Below are positions 40,393 through 51,660 of a stretch of DNA of 64,000 bases, piece by piece (position 1 is the stretch's first letter; every line of letters begins with the position of its first letter). A model generated the notes under the pieces. It was not told where the DNA came from and made no database searches. It was given only the letters and a program-made list of their open reading frames with translations. Source of the stretch: Hymenolepis diminuta (Eukaryota > Platyhelminthes > Cestoda > Cyclophyllidea > Hymenolepididae); assembly GCA_900708905.1 (NCBI GenBank), contig CAADRB010000047.1:224225-288224 (forward strand), in the 5' to 3' direction. Both the position numbers and the translations under genes were made by a program.

Positions 40393-42169
40393 ATGTATAA
40401 GAAGAGACCTTTACCGAGAAGTATAAGAAGACGTAACTTCAGAGAGCACTTGCGAAGAAAGACGTTAAGAAAACTTAAAAAACCGGTACCTGCCAAGAAA
40501 AAAGACGCTGGAGTGCAAACGGACCTTTCTTGTCTTCAGCAGGGATCTTTACTTCTAACATTAGTCAATGAACTGACCAAGGTTTTGAAAAAAAAGAAAA
40601 TGATCGGATCCAATAAAAATCAGACTATTGATATCTCTGTAAAGCCGGATGATCCTCTTGGTACAAGTTTTCAGTATCATTTAAGAATTAACGATACCTC
40701 AGCATCACAACGTCAACTCTTACAAAGTGAAACGTCTGAAAATACGAAAAAGAAGGAAGTGTCCATCTCTGAGAATAATCAGATTGTTGTTACCGCTGTT
40801 AAATTGCATGATCCGCCTGAAACAAGTGTTCAATGCAATTTAAGCATCTGTGATGCCTCAACACCAAGGCAAAAAGAATCACGAGGTAAACCATCGCAAA
40901 ATGAAGTGAATGAGGAATTGGGAAATAAGGGAGAATTCAGTTCTGAGAATATTCAGATGATCAGACGGCAAAGTTCTCCCAACACGGCATTTCAAAATTA
41001 TTTAAAAATCGAAGATGTCTCAATAGCAAAGCAATTAGAATCACTAAATCAACCTTCGGAAAGTCGGATAGCAGAAATTTCGGAAAAAAGGGAAGAATCA
41101 CGCTCTGGGAAGAATCAGACACTGCATGATTTCCCTGATGCAAACTGTCAGCGCTCTTTAAGAATCAAAGATGTATCGGCACCAAAAGGAGAAGATTTGC
41201 AAGTTCAATCGTCAGCCAGTGAGTTGGTCGAGGATTTGAAGAAGACAGAATTAGCTGGTACTGTGGAAGTTTCAGAGGAGCAGCGGGAAACTTCTAAAGG
41301 AAACTCCGAAGTGGGCAATTGCACTAGCGTTAAATCAAATGCAACTGATTCTAAAGATGAGAAATTAGAAGGATTTACTCTGGAGGAAAAGAGACTTCTG
41401 ACACCGAAAAAAATTTCTAATAGAGAGAGACAAGAGGCCATTTCCACTACTCTCAGAAATAGAAGTTATCGTGATTCAACTTTTTCTTCCCGCAACCGAA
41501 GAGTTGACAGAATCTTAGAGCCCTCTACTCCACGAAGAAATATAAGTTATCCCAGAACACCCATTCCTATTAATCTTCCCACACCTTCCTATATGGCTCC
41601 AACCATCGCCAGTGCGGGGAAGATGAATACTTCATTTTCGAGAAATAACAATGTCGGAATAACTTCACGACAATTTACTCGGAACAAACATTTCGTCCAT
41701 GACACAGTTTTGAATAAGCCACGTAGAAGTTTGAGCCTAAATGGTAAGATTGAAGTCCTGTATCCGATACTGAATAAAACTGAATATTTATTTTCCCAAA
41801 TCCATTAATGTTTCAGATATTTCGGTTCTACAAGCTAATTTAGAATCAAATGATCAAATTGATTCCGGCTATTCAACTGCAAAGGAAAATGGACTGTATA
41901 TAAAAATGTCCAGATTAATACCTCGATTAAATGACATAACAATGGAGCAGTTCATCTCATGGGATCCTAGTGAAGTGGAAGATTTCCTAAACACCATTAC
42001 TGAAGAGCCTGAACTCGTTGACATTCTTCGAAGAAATGAAGTAAATGGAGATTTGTTGTTGAATTTAACTGAAGAAACAGTGAAAGCAAAGCCATTTAAC
42101 TTGGATAATGACAAAATTGATATTTTGAATAGAATTATTTCTGCAATTCGGGTATGGCTTTCAAATTAA
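40393..42169 (+). CDS. SAM-domain protein with four degenerate internal repeats (two exons)
   Basis: The model has exon 1 at 40393-41743, donor G|GTAAGA, a 73-base intron (41744-41816) ending TTTCAG, and exon 2 at 41817-42169. The join keeps frame (phase 1) and gives 567 residues. ATG 40393 has A at -3. Residues 1-37 are very basic, followed by DAGVQTD at 38-44, an LC8 (dynein light chain) binding-like motif. About 72-290 hold four diverged units of roughly 53 residues with the core NQ...DPPxTSxQxxLxIxDxS (near 76-103, 129-156, 186-210 and 241-262). About 335-395 contain several S/T-P sites, two of them CDK-like (LTPKK, STPRR), and RRSLSL precedes the intron. Residues about 493-563 form a SAM domain (W499, V504, F507L508, NEVNGDLLLNL at 524-534), so protein-protein interaction is likely. 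AATAAA signals follow at 42271 and 42289. I do not recognise an orthologue. Confidence 0.85.
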
Positions 42170-42270
42170 TTTTTCTCCCTTTCTCCTCTAAATTCTTCAC
42201 GTTTTACTCATCTTTCAGTCTCGTTTTGTACGAAAATCTTAATTCCCTCATCCTATCCGACGATCTTGTA

Positions 42271-42294
42271 AATAAATCTTTCAGTTAAAAATAA
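42271..42294 (+). terminator. poly(A) signals of the SAM-repeat gene
   Basis: AATAAA occurs at 42271-42276 and again at 42289-42294, about 100-125 bases after the stop codon. This supports a real transcript end and a short 3' UTR. Confidence 0.6.
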
Positions 42295-42299
42295 AAGTG

Positions 42300-45200
42300 G
42301 CGAATTCACTGATATAACGCTCTTTCTTTTTGTTAGAATGCTTGGCTTACGTTTTTAAGTGCGGGTCCAAATATTTAGCTTCATAAAACAGCTAGCACCA
42401 AGCAGCTAAGATAGAATGCATATGAAGTTGTGTGTACAGAGGACTGTAGACGTGTCATTTCAGGGCTGCTTACTTCACAATCAGTCAAAGTTTGTTTGAC
42501 AACAACTAGGGAAATGATAAAGTTTAAAATGAGGGCAAGGAATAGAGAAGATTGATCTGAAATTTGAATATCTTGAGTTATTTTGTTTCCTGCTGAATGA
42601 CTTGGCGGTCGGAACTCCTCGATGTTACCAATAAACAGTGATATCGAAAGTGAATTTAGCTTTTGTCAAAATTAATGTTTTGCTATGTTCGGAAATTGAA
42701 AAGTGCATTGTGACCATTTTCCTTGACATAAAAACTGTTACTTAAATTTAGCAAGTAGCGTTTTTGCCCACCCCAGTGTAAGCCTAAGTGTATTTTTGTA
42801 TTTTTTAATCATGAGAAAGTGATAAGAAGCCATTAACATACAACCGCAGAATCTATGCATTCTCGAGTGATGAGCAATACACTTGGGGTGGTCTCCACTA
42901 AATTACTATGCCGTCGCGTGCTGGCTTGAGTACCTGGACAGACAAATTCTCCTCTTCATCATTGATTATATTCTCCTATAAATAGCCTTGCTAAAAAGTT
43001 AACAGAGCGACTTTGGAGCAACTGTTCATCTGTTTTGCCTTCTGCCTCTGAGTGAACTGTAGCCTGGCATTATTCAGTGGGAGAATATATCATAGCACCA
43101 GGACTAAATCCCCTAGCAATACTCCAGTGTAGAAGAGTCATATTTTATCAAAGTGGGCAATGAAGAAGTTACAAAAAATGCATCCGAATAAGGGGATAGA
43201 ATACGGGTCCAATAAGATCAAGAAGAAGTAGGTAATGAAATCGGGTCATCATGAGTCTTACTCTGTTAGAATAGAATTATTGAGTTTGCCTTATTCTCAC
43301 AAGAGGCATAGATGGCTGGTTAAAGTCCTCATGTTCTTTTAGCTTCTTGTGTGAAATAACGTTCATAATATTCAGATCATGTTGACCAGCTAACTTAATT
43401 TCGTGGTTGATCATACACTCTCGACATATTTCTATCTTATTACCTTCAAGATCGAGTTGGTGAAACTAGTAACAACAAATTTTACATGGGAGTTATTTCA
43501 ATTCATCTTGACCCACCTTTAGTGAGCTGTGCTCTCTGCCAAAATAATCCTATATTTTGAGCATAGCGATATTATTAAAAGGAAATTACTGGGGTCTTAA
43601 TTCGTTTACCAAATTTTCAAATCCGTAAATGTCATCCTGTCCCAAAGTTTCTGAATATAATCACCTCGTATAATATTTCATTAGCCTCTCGGTTTAAATA
43701 ACAGTCGTATCCCTACAAACCAAGGAAGTTGAGCCAACTGACAATTTTCGCTGACCAGAATATAGAAATACATTTTTTGCGAATATACGACTAATCAAGC
43801 TCTTTAGAATGTGTTGGTGAACACTGATTTGAAAAAGATGCCATAGAACAGTCGAAGATGGGTAATCCGTTGCTTTGATCCAATAGCTTGAGGAAAATCA
43901 CCCTTCTTCATTCGCTAGGATAAATCGATTTGCCAAAATGATTTTCTATAAGCTTAGCTTTATTATCCTGAATCGAACATTTTAGTGCATTTGAGCCATG
44001 TTTGTGAAGTTCTTTCTCCATCCACTGAGTTATCAATCATCAATTATTCCTCGTCATGAAATTTCGCCACTGCTACAACTATTGGCTAACCAGGCAGCCA
44101 GTCAGTTTCATTTTAACTAAATTTATATAATCAATTGTATTTTCTAATGTACACAAACCTCGTGTGTCTCGGCTGCCACAAATTTAGTGTGCATTACCAG
44201 CATGCTCTGATTCGTAGGCCTGCACAATCTCTCCGTGTATTACTCACTTATTGTCTTGTACCTCTGTTCTTACTGCCAATTCCCCGTAAATGAAAAAAGA
44301 AGAAGAAATTAGTCGAACGTCTTACCGTACCTCATGTTGCCTTTTCCTCACAATCCGGATGATCCTCGTTCAGTATTGACGTTTCCTTTTTCCTCCCAAT
44401 TCCTCCTCCTTCGTATCACCATTTGTGTCAATTTGCTCGTAACTTCTTAAGGATACATGAGGATTTCATTTCTTTCGGAGGTTCTTTTTCAAGATAATCG
44501 GCAAAGCTGATCTGATTTTCATGAACACCGATTTGAATTCCCTTACAATTTCATGGCTACATATTTAACAATCTAATTCGTACTTGTTTGATATCAGAAG
44601 AAAGTGAACATCGGGAAGAATGGGTGGTTACCCTTCTCACATCTTTACTTCTGTGTAACATCCAGCGACCTAGAATGTATAACGATATATATTTGACTAT
44701 ATCGGTTATGATTTACCAAGTAAGAGTTGAATCGTCTGAGACGAGGTAAACTTGATAGAAACTAATAAGACGATTAACTAGATCCATTACACGAATCATA
44801 TACAATTTTTTCTTTTAGAAATCCATCTAACTAACATTAGAATGAATCGATTAAATGAAGTAGTACCACCTTTAATTTAAGCTCATTGAACAAGGAGATT
44901 TACTAAATTTTAAGTATAAAAACGTTTGAATTCACTGTGATAAACTAAAAACTTGCCACTAGATATCTGAATGTGTGAATTTTGGTTAAGTGTCCGGGAA
45001 TTTGTGATTATATGGCCTTCTAGAACCTCGATTTACTCTTGGCACCATTTAACATGTCAAACTATCTTGAATTATGTTCAGAAGGTTGATAAGTAGCATG
45101 ATTTGCCAATCGATATTTAAAAGTATTCAGCAAGAAACAATTTGGGAGAAATAATTACAATGCCTGATTTTTGTAGAGAAAGGTATCCTAGAGCCATCCT

Positions 45201-46415
45201 TACCAAAAACCCGGCAATTTAGCCTTTGGTTAAGGAGAGTTACTTTATGTAACTGGCCATCCACATTATTCGGTATGTATCAATGAGTACCGATATGGTG
45301 ACATCTAACGTTCTAGAATAGTTCTTTATTATGGCTTAAAACGAAGATGCCTTTTTGAAGCATGTGCAAAAGTGAGACGTATACCGTAATCTTTGGGTAA
45401 CATAATGTAATCCTTTTCGCCGGTAGGTAGACTTAAAAATGCTCACAGAAGTGTCAGAAGGTCTCCTTTCCATTACTTAAAGTAAAAAGGAAAATGATCG
45501 CAACAATCGCACTTCAAATGATGAAGAGAATTTTATTTGTATTTTCCAAATTTTCAGGGCAATACCTTGGTAAATGATTTCATAATCAATATTGTAGAAA
45601 AATAGAACCTCTAAGAAATTCTATCAAAATTGTTTCTAACTCAGTCAGATCAGACCGTCTGGCATCTAAATCCATAAGATCAGCACATCGGAGCCCCTCA
45701 ATTACTTATTAAATGGAAGAATTGATAAAAGCCTGACAACTCAATTCCTCTTATGAATTGGTTTGGCTAAGGAGAATATAATTAATTCCTGATTTTAATC
45801 GTATGATGCTCATTGAGTCGAGTCCGAATGGCGGTGTAAGCATTTCTTTAGGAGTCATTTTAGCCAGTCTTTTCCCATCCACTTCATTCATTATTCGTCG
45901 CTATTAGTATCCGCTGAAACGAAGGCAGACACAGAGCTTGTACATCACGACCAAATATTTCCAGGTGGAACAGTTGCCAACGCCTCATTTTCACTCCGTT
46001 AAAATTGAAATAAAAAAAATTAATTTAATTTTTTGATTAAATATCAGTCCTTATTTTAGTAAATATCTTTCATAAAACGAGGAATAAGGCCAACTTTATC
46101 CTGTTGTGCTGTGTTCGTTTCCGTCGGTTTATCTCCTTGCTTGATTACAAGTGCTATATTTTTAATAAAAGTTAAAAATGAAAAATAAGTATTCGTAATC
46201 TTTTGATTTTTAATTAAATATTATCAATTTTAATCTTAACTCCCTAATTTTCTAGATATTTAAATAGCAGAATAATATTAAGCCTTCATTAAATAATTTA
46301 TGACTGTTGGTGAATAACTTTTAGTTATTTTTGAACCTAAAATACTAAATAAAAAGGCCAAATTCGTAATGTAATTAATAAAGGACTACTTACTTCGTGC
46401 TGCTGCTGTGACTGA
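42300..46415. other. intergenic DNA with LTR-like fragments
   Basis: No gene is supported over about 4 kb. A TATAAATAGCCTT core at about 42976, followed by a GC-richer stretch to 43080, and a TGTACACAAACCTCGTGTGTC block at about 44152 both resemble parts of the LTR candidate at 27363-27801. They are diverged and not joined, so they may be separate decayed copies. Confidence 0.4.
44150..44290 (+). mobile_element. LTR-start-like fragment related to the 27.4-kb candidate
   Basis: The block TGTACACAAACCTCGTGTG, then TCTCGGCTGCC aligns with TGGACAAACATCGTGTGTCC, then TCAGCTGGCC at 27363. GC content is locally higher and the downstream sequence is pyrimidine-rich. No end or target duplication was identified. 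Confidence 0.3.
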
Positions 46416-46420
46416 TAAGT

Positions 46421-46465
46421 TTAAAGTTAAGTTAACTTTAGTTATATTAACTTTATAGTTAAAGT
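46421..46465. promoter_or_regulatory. clustered palindromes upstream of the orphan gene
   Basis: AAAGTTAA at 46423-46430 and TTAACTTT at 46432-46439 form a perfect inverted repeat around one G. TTAACT at 46447-46452 and AGTTAA at 46457-46462 form a second with a four-base loop. The cluster lies 120-165 bases before the chosen start codon, in the likely promoter or 5' UTR. It could be a homeodomain-type binding cluster or only AT-rich palindromy. Confidence 0.35.
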
Positions 46466-46586
46466 CATATGAAATAAATTCATTGTATTAGATTAATTCA
46501 CTTACAAGGAGTATTCTCTCTAATCTATGCAAAGAGTGTATCTTAAAGCGAATTACCAATTTCGAATATTTTATCATCTATTGAGA

Positions 46587-47378
46587 ATGCCGAAAACTTC
46601 CAAACGTTCGTCTTCTCATTTTAAAATTCATGAAATACCAACATCATTACAAAGTCAAGTGCAAACTCAAACAGATCATGTAATAATGCCTACTCCACAT
46701 CGGAGGCTTCCCACAGAAAGTGATTGTATAGTCTCATCGTCGGAAGGATCAACAAGTGGGGGGACAGCTAAACCATCTAGGCTTGCGCTGACAGGTAGAC
46801 GGCTTGCAAATTTCCACAGAGGAACTTACTTGGGTGATGGGAGGTATCTTTTCTACTTTCTTGATGGAACATATATTGCCGACTGGAGAAATCTGCCTAA
46901 TTCTTTAAATACTCCAAACATGAGGCGATTTGTGTCAAGGCGAGAAAAAAAGAGTTTAACAAGCATTGTTGAAGCTCTCAAGAGAATGGATGAGAAAGTT
47001 CAGAATAACCAGAATGAACTAGAGGAAAAATCGACAGAACAGAATAATTCAAAAAAAGAAATCTCGCGGGCTTATCAGTACAAAAGAGGGATTATGGCTG
47101 AAGTTGTAATGGATGTCGAGAGACTGTTAAAAGTGAAACTAGATAAGGAGATGTCTAAGTCACCTACTTTTGAAATCTCAACTTCTGACTGCAAGGAGAT
47201 CACTTCGACAGATAATATCAATGCAGATGGAAGTGCCACTGTACAAATGGAGCAAGCAAAGAATGGATCAAAGCAGGAAGGGCGTCAAATTGCTCCAGAG
47301 GAACGAAAAATTCCCCCAATACACCCGTTCTTTATTGAAGCGATTTTATCACGTCCATATTCGCGTCCAAAGGAATAA
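46587..47378 (+). CDS. orphan 263-residue protein with DG-Y module and coiled-coil-like region
   Basis: A single open exon. I chose ATG 46587 (A at -3) over the in-frame ATG 46527, which has T at -3 and would add 20 residues. Residues 1-15 are basic and serine-rich. VQTQTD at 25-30 is an LC8-binding-like TQT motif, echoing GVQTD in the upstream SAM protein. Residues about 71-103 form a tyrosine/glycine-rich module, YLGDGRYLFYFLDGTYIADW, with two DG(R/T)Y turns that suggest beta hairpins. Residues about 115-200 are charged and helical, possibly coiled coil. The tail is polar and ends in a proline-rich PPIHPFFIEAIL segment. An AATAAA at 47489 follows the stop by about 110 bases. No signal peptide or membrane segment is visible and I do not recognise the family. 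Codon use and length argue for a real gene. Confidence 0.7.
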   Translation: MPKTSKRSSSHFKIHEIPTSLQSQVQTQTDHVIMPTPHRRLPTESDCIVSSSEGSTSGGTAKPSRLALTGRRLANFHRGTYLGDGRYLFYFLDGTYIADWRNLPNSLNTPNMRRFVSRREKKSLTSIVEALKRMDEKVQNNQNELEEKSTEQNNSKKEISRAYQYKRGIMAEVVMDVERLLKVKLDKEMSKSPTFEISTSDCKEITSTDNINADGSATVQMEQAKNGSKQEGRQIAPEERKIPPIHPFFIEAILSRPYSRPKE

Positions 47379-47488
47379 TGCAATGGAGGCACATAAATAA
47401 TAGTTCCTAATGTTTCAGCTCTCATTTTCTAAAGTTGGTGTATTAAAGCAACCTGTTTTTCTGTTAATAATAATTTAAAGTGGCATAT

Positions 47489-47494
47489 AATAAA
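47489..47494 (+). terminator. poly(A) signal of the orphan gene
   Basis: AATAAA about 110 bases after the stop codon at 47376-47378. Confidence 0.5.
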
Positions 47495-47499
47495 TTTGT

Positions 47500-48875
47500 C
47501 TTTAAGTTTCAGAAGTGGATTTATTTGATCTATGGGGTTCGGAAATTTCTCTCATTTATTACCCAACTTAAATTTAAGGATTGAAGATGGGTACAAACTG
47601 CTGAGTGTCTGGACAGAGGATGTCGTTCTAATGGTCCAACTCCTCTTCCCTTTCGGAAGATTTGAAGTCGCCGATATTCAATGCAATTTTATCACCATAA
47701 TTTTTCCATGATAATATAATAGTATTGATTTTTACTGTCATATGAGTGTACTTGGTGGCATTAAACTTCAAAGTTCTAGCACTGCTAAATGAAAAAATTA
47801 TTATTTTCTCTCTCCCATTATTTCTTTTATTTATGAAAATGTAATTTCCTTCTTTATTTCCGCACCGATAAAAGGCACATTGTAATTATACCTATTTGTT
47901 TAAGCCGATGCTGATTGAAATTGAGTTTCGTTGATGCACACATTTTTACCACGACATGGCTTGTGTTCTGTTGTTGTCCCGGTAAATTGCTATGTTACTG
48001 AGCGTTTTAGATTGATTAGATCTGCAAGTTCACAACTGAGAATTCTAGTTTGTTGCGTTATAACAAGTACAAATTACCTAGAGACTAAATTCCACAAATT
48101 GAAAAGTTTCTATTCCTAGTGGCGGCGTCCTTACTCATATTATCTTATTAATTAATTTGCATGCATTATTCTTAAAGATATCCAAAACGCCAGGTTTCTT
48201 CGCTAGAACTCGACAGCGGGGTTACTCAGATGAATCCGCACAACTTTATTCATACTACATGACTCTGCAATTAGCTTTCACGAGAGAACTAATTCCGCTG
48301 TAGAAAAAGTATAGAATCGCTGTAATAGAATCAAAGCAACATTTAAAACATTGTCATTTCTACAGAAAATGACAATGGTTGGTTCATAAATGATTTCTGA
48401 CCTCACTAGCCTAACGGATAGTATGAAGTGCAGAACTATTTGATGGTGTATTTATGCAGCCTGAACTCAAGCATTGAATCCCAGTGATTTCATATGCCAA
48501 CCATTTCCATTTCCCATTTGGTTAAATGTTGCCTCATTAAATGAGGCTAATAATTCTTTATCACTGAAAACTTTGTCAATTATAAACAGGTAATCGGCGT
48601 AATTGGTCAGTCTTTTGCCCTTTACAATAATGCAAGTTAGAAGTAGTATTTGCAACGATAACTTGAAGCCTGAATTGAAGGGCAGGGACTGTTCTTGTCA
48701 AGCTCTTCAGAGTCTATCTATAGATGTTGACAGTAAGTTTTGAATCCCTGAAGAATGTTTCAGAATAAGGGATTCTGGTTCTTTTAAACACTTTATTTTA
48801 GATCATGTTAGACAGCGAGTGTAGCCCAATTAGCCTCCCAAATGGCCACTCAATAATAATACGAAATTGTTTTTG
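47500..48875. other. AT-rich intergenic DNA
   Basis: No gene is supported. Short frames at 47931-48119 and 48467-48655 have no domain, good start or poly(A) support. Confidence 0.5.
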
Positions 48876-48879
48876 CAGT

Positions 48880-49165
48880 GGGCTTTACCCCAAAATTATG
48901 CGAGGCAACGACTCTGCAATTTTGTGCATTTCAACCAATATGCAAATTTTTTTGATAATTAGCGACAAATTGCTAATTTATTTCTTCTTGGGTAAAAATT
49001 ATCCATTTCAATCTTATAGAAATCCTTGTAAAACACTGATTTTGGGTAGATGAGTTGCACCATGGAGCATCTCTGGTGAGAAACGGGCAAACAATTTGTA
49101 CCCACCGATCGAAATCGAATTTGTCAGCCCTGACTTCGTAGGCGAACATGTTAATTGCGACATGT
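48880..49165 (-). repeat. near full-length tRNA-derived SINE, minus orientation
   Basis: This is the most complete copy of the family. On the right lies the tRNA-like head in reverse complement (CCCTGACTTCGTAGGCGAAC, then ATGTTAATTGCGACATG at 49121-49163). Next, leftwards, is the ACCATGGAGCATCTCTGGTG block (49058) shared with 26960 and 63915. Last is the body (CAAAATTATGCGAGGCAACG, then TGCATTTCAACCAATATGCA) shared with 18050-18210. Length is about 285 bases. No clean A-rich tail or target duplication is visible, so the copy is old. Confidence 0.6.
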
Positions 49166-49690
49166 CAAATTATTCATCCTTTCTCTGTTTTAATCTGGAG
49201 AAGAGAAAACTGGTCTTCATTAAAATGTAACTTAATCTTTATTGTACATATATGAATTAGACAGATGTGTGTGCTTCATAATTTTTACTCGTGCGAACTC
49301 GAAGAAGGAAACGCCTTTCATATGTGTGAGTTAGAAAAATATTGCATACCCCAAGTAAAATTTTCAACATTTTAAAAAGATTTACCTTAAAATATCCAGT
49401 AAAGCGAATTTATTAACTTTTAGTATGAAAATACCCTGGTGAGTGCTTAGAGCAGTGAATTTATAAAATTTCTAAATATCGTTTATGAATTTCATAAATC
49501 GCTCTCTGTTTTCTGTTTTATATTTTCCTTTCACCAAAATGGAATTAATCTGCGATAATGCATTCCGGTGGAAATAGTTTAATTTAACTGACTCAATTGT
49601 TCTGTGGTCAATATCTAAAAAAAGCATAAGTTGGGCAAGAGAATTCAGGGTGTTAGGAATGAAAATAAATTTTAAATTTTAGTCTTATAA

Positions 49691-49795
49691 TACAGGGCGC
49701 GTAGGGCATCTGAGGACACCTTACGCACTTTCAGATAAACAGAAAATGAAATTGTTAATGTTTGAAGCTTATTGGTCCACAGGGAACGAGATTTT
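49691..49795 (-). mobile_element. isolated mariner terminus
   Basis: From TA at 49691 the sequence CAGGGCGCGTAGGGCATCTG, then AGGACACCTTACGCACTTTC matches the left end of the mariner at 51661 for about 100 bases, including AAACAGAAAATGAAA further in. Similarity fades near 49795 and no matching opposite terminus was found before 51661. It is a truncated or solo remnant of the same family. Strand follows the transposase orientation of the larger copy. Confidence 0.6.
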
Positions 49796-49799
49796 TTAC

Positions 49800-50740
49800 T
49801 TCTTCGCTAATCAACTCGGAAGAATGAAGAGGCTCGCAAGGTCAACATTACAAATAACGTATTTTAGGCTCTCTCTTCTCTCATCAAATAGGGAGACGTT
49901 AAACCAATAATTCGAAATTGCATTTTTCATAAAAGCATCTATTTATAGGTATTTGACAAGATACTTATCTTATCTTATCTTTTTGACCTCCAAAACGCTG
50001 ATTTTGTGAACGTAAATGCACGGTTGAAAAGGAAGCTTAAATGTCACATTTTGAATTAAAGATATGGTATATTATATAAAATACTAGCTGACACAATTTT
50101 CGAGGCATGTTATGTGATATAGAGAATATGAAAACCAATGAAAGGGAAAACATGAGTAGGCAGCTGTGCTCACATTGGACAAGTATACGAGGAACAAAAT
50201 TATGACACAATCGCGAGCAAATGCACAAAGATCCAGTAAAAGAAAAGTGTGTGATTAAGTCGGCAGTGGGTAAGCAATTACCTTAACTGAAAGTCTATAA
50301 AATTGACCAATTTTAGTTAAATCTTAAACGTCTTGTGGAAATGAAGCAGCATAAGAATACTTGAGACAATGAAATATTTCAAAGATCTTTAATTCATTTT
50401 GTTGGGGAAAAGTCTAACCCAAAATGGGCTTTTTAAAGAATAGCAAACAATTTGCGGGAAATTTAGTCTCATTTCACATACAAGAGTTTCAAGTTTTGAA
50501 TATGAAACCATTTTTTGCTGGTTTCAATGCTGCAAATCCCAGCATCCACCTGATAAATGCTACACATAATTGAAGGACTGGGTGATGCAATCACTCACTC
50601 TTTGAATTTACGCAATTTTAAATGTTAGCTTTCTTCTGACATCAAACAAAAATGAGTCGAATTGTGAAATAAGCAAATTGTACTATCCTTTTGTGAAAAT
50701 AGGTGTAATTCTTCCCCAATTAACCTTGAAAACCATTCTC
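49800..50740. other. AT-rich noncoding DNA
   Basis: No gene is supported. A CTTAT pentanucleotide run (ACTTATCTTATCTTATC) lies at about 49962-49980. Confidence 0.5.
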
Positions 50741-50744
50741 CAAA

Positions 50745-50865
50745 AGAAATGACTTCCTCAAGTATCCTGAAGGCGTTGAGGACAAAATGGGTCAAATTGC
50801 ATCTCGACCTTCAAAGATATTCTAACATTTCAAGAAAGGAATCTCTGCATTTGACATTCGTAGTT
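50745..50865 (+). repeat. dispersed repeat family R1, copy 3
   Basis: Contains CTCAAGTATCCTGAAGGCGT, then TGAGGACAAAATGGGTCAAA, then TTTCAAGAAAGGAAT, matching copy 2 at 32330-32440 in order. Confidence 0.55.
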
Positions 50866-50869
50866 GCGA

Positions 50870-51655
50870 TACGAACATTACCTGATTATTTTCGCTGATT
50901 AACCAAACTTAACAGAAAATATAAACCTCCGAAAATGGAATTGATATATTATGCACTAATTTTAAACGTGAGAAATGATCTTCTGAGTATTTAGTGTTCA
51001 TATATTTTATTTTAAAAAATATTTTTTTATGTATCTTAATGATGAAAATCAGTTAAAAATAACATGGAGGAAGGTCGCTATAATTTTTTCCTTCGCAAAG
51101 CGAAAAAATGCAAATTTTAATCATGGAGAAATATTCAAACACGTAAGCTCTCTTTTCTGATTTTAAAGTTTGATAAGACTTATTATTATCTTATTGTAAT
51201 CTGTTATGAATGGCAGGATCTCTTATGACTCCTCGGTCTACTTTAAAATAACTTTTTTTACGGCATCCATCGCGTAGACAATGGAATTTACAAGATGGGA
51301 GACCATCCTTTGGATTAGTGTTGATTTTTCTCGGCTCATTTCGTTAACTGGACTAAATGCTTATAAATTAATTAGATTAAGAAGTGGGAAGGCAACTTGA
51401 AGGTTTGTAACACACATTAAATACTGAAATAATGCGGTCAACCGAGTCATAATAATCTTCTTTACGTCCATTACTTTTGAATACAAAATCTACCTTTTTT
51501 CTACCCTTTTCGAAAGCTGTACATTTAAAACTGTAATTGGAAAATGCTTTTTATCTGCCTTCTCGGATTGAAATATTTTTTGTGGCTGCCTTTAACGGAC
51601 ACTTGGTTAAAATTAAATTGAATAGTAGATGTTTATCTACTATTATCCTAAAATT
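50870..51655. other. AT-rich noncoding DNA
   Basis: No gene or element recognised between the R1 copy and the mariner element. Confidence 0.5.
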
Positions 51656-51660
51656 TATAG

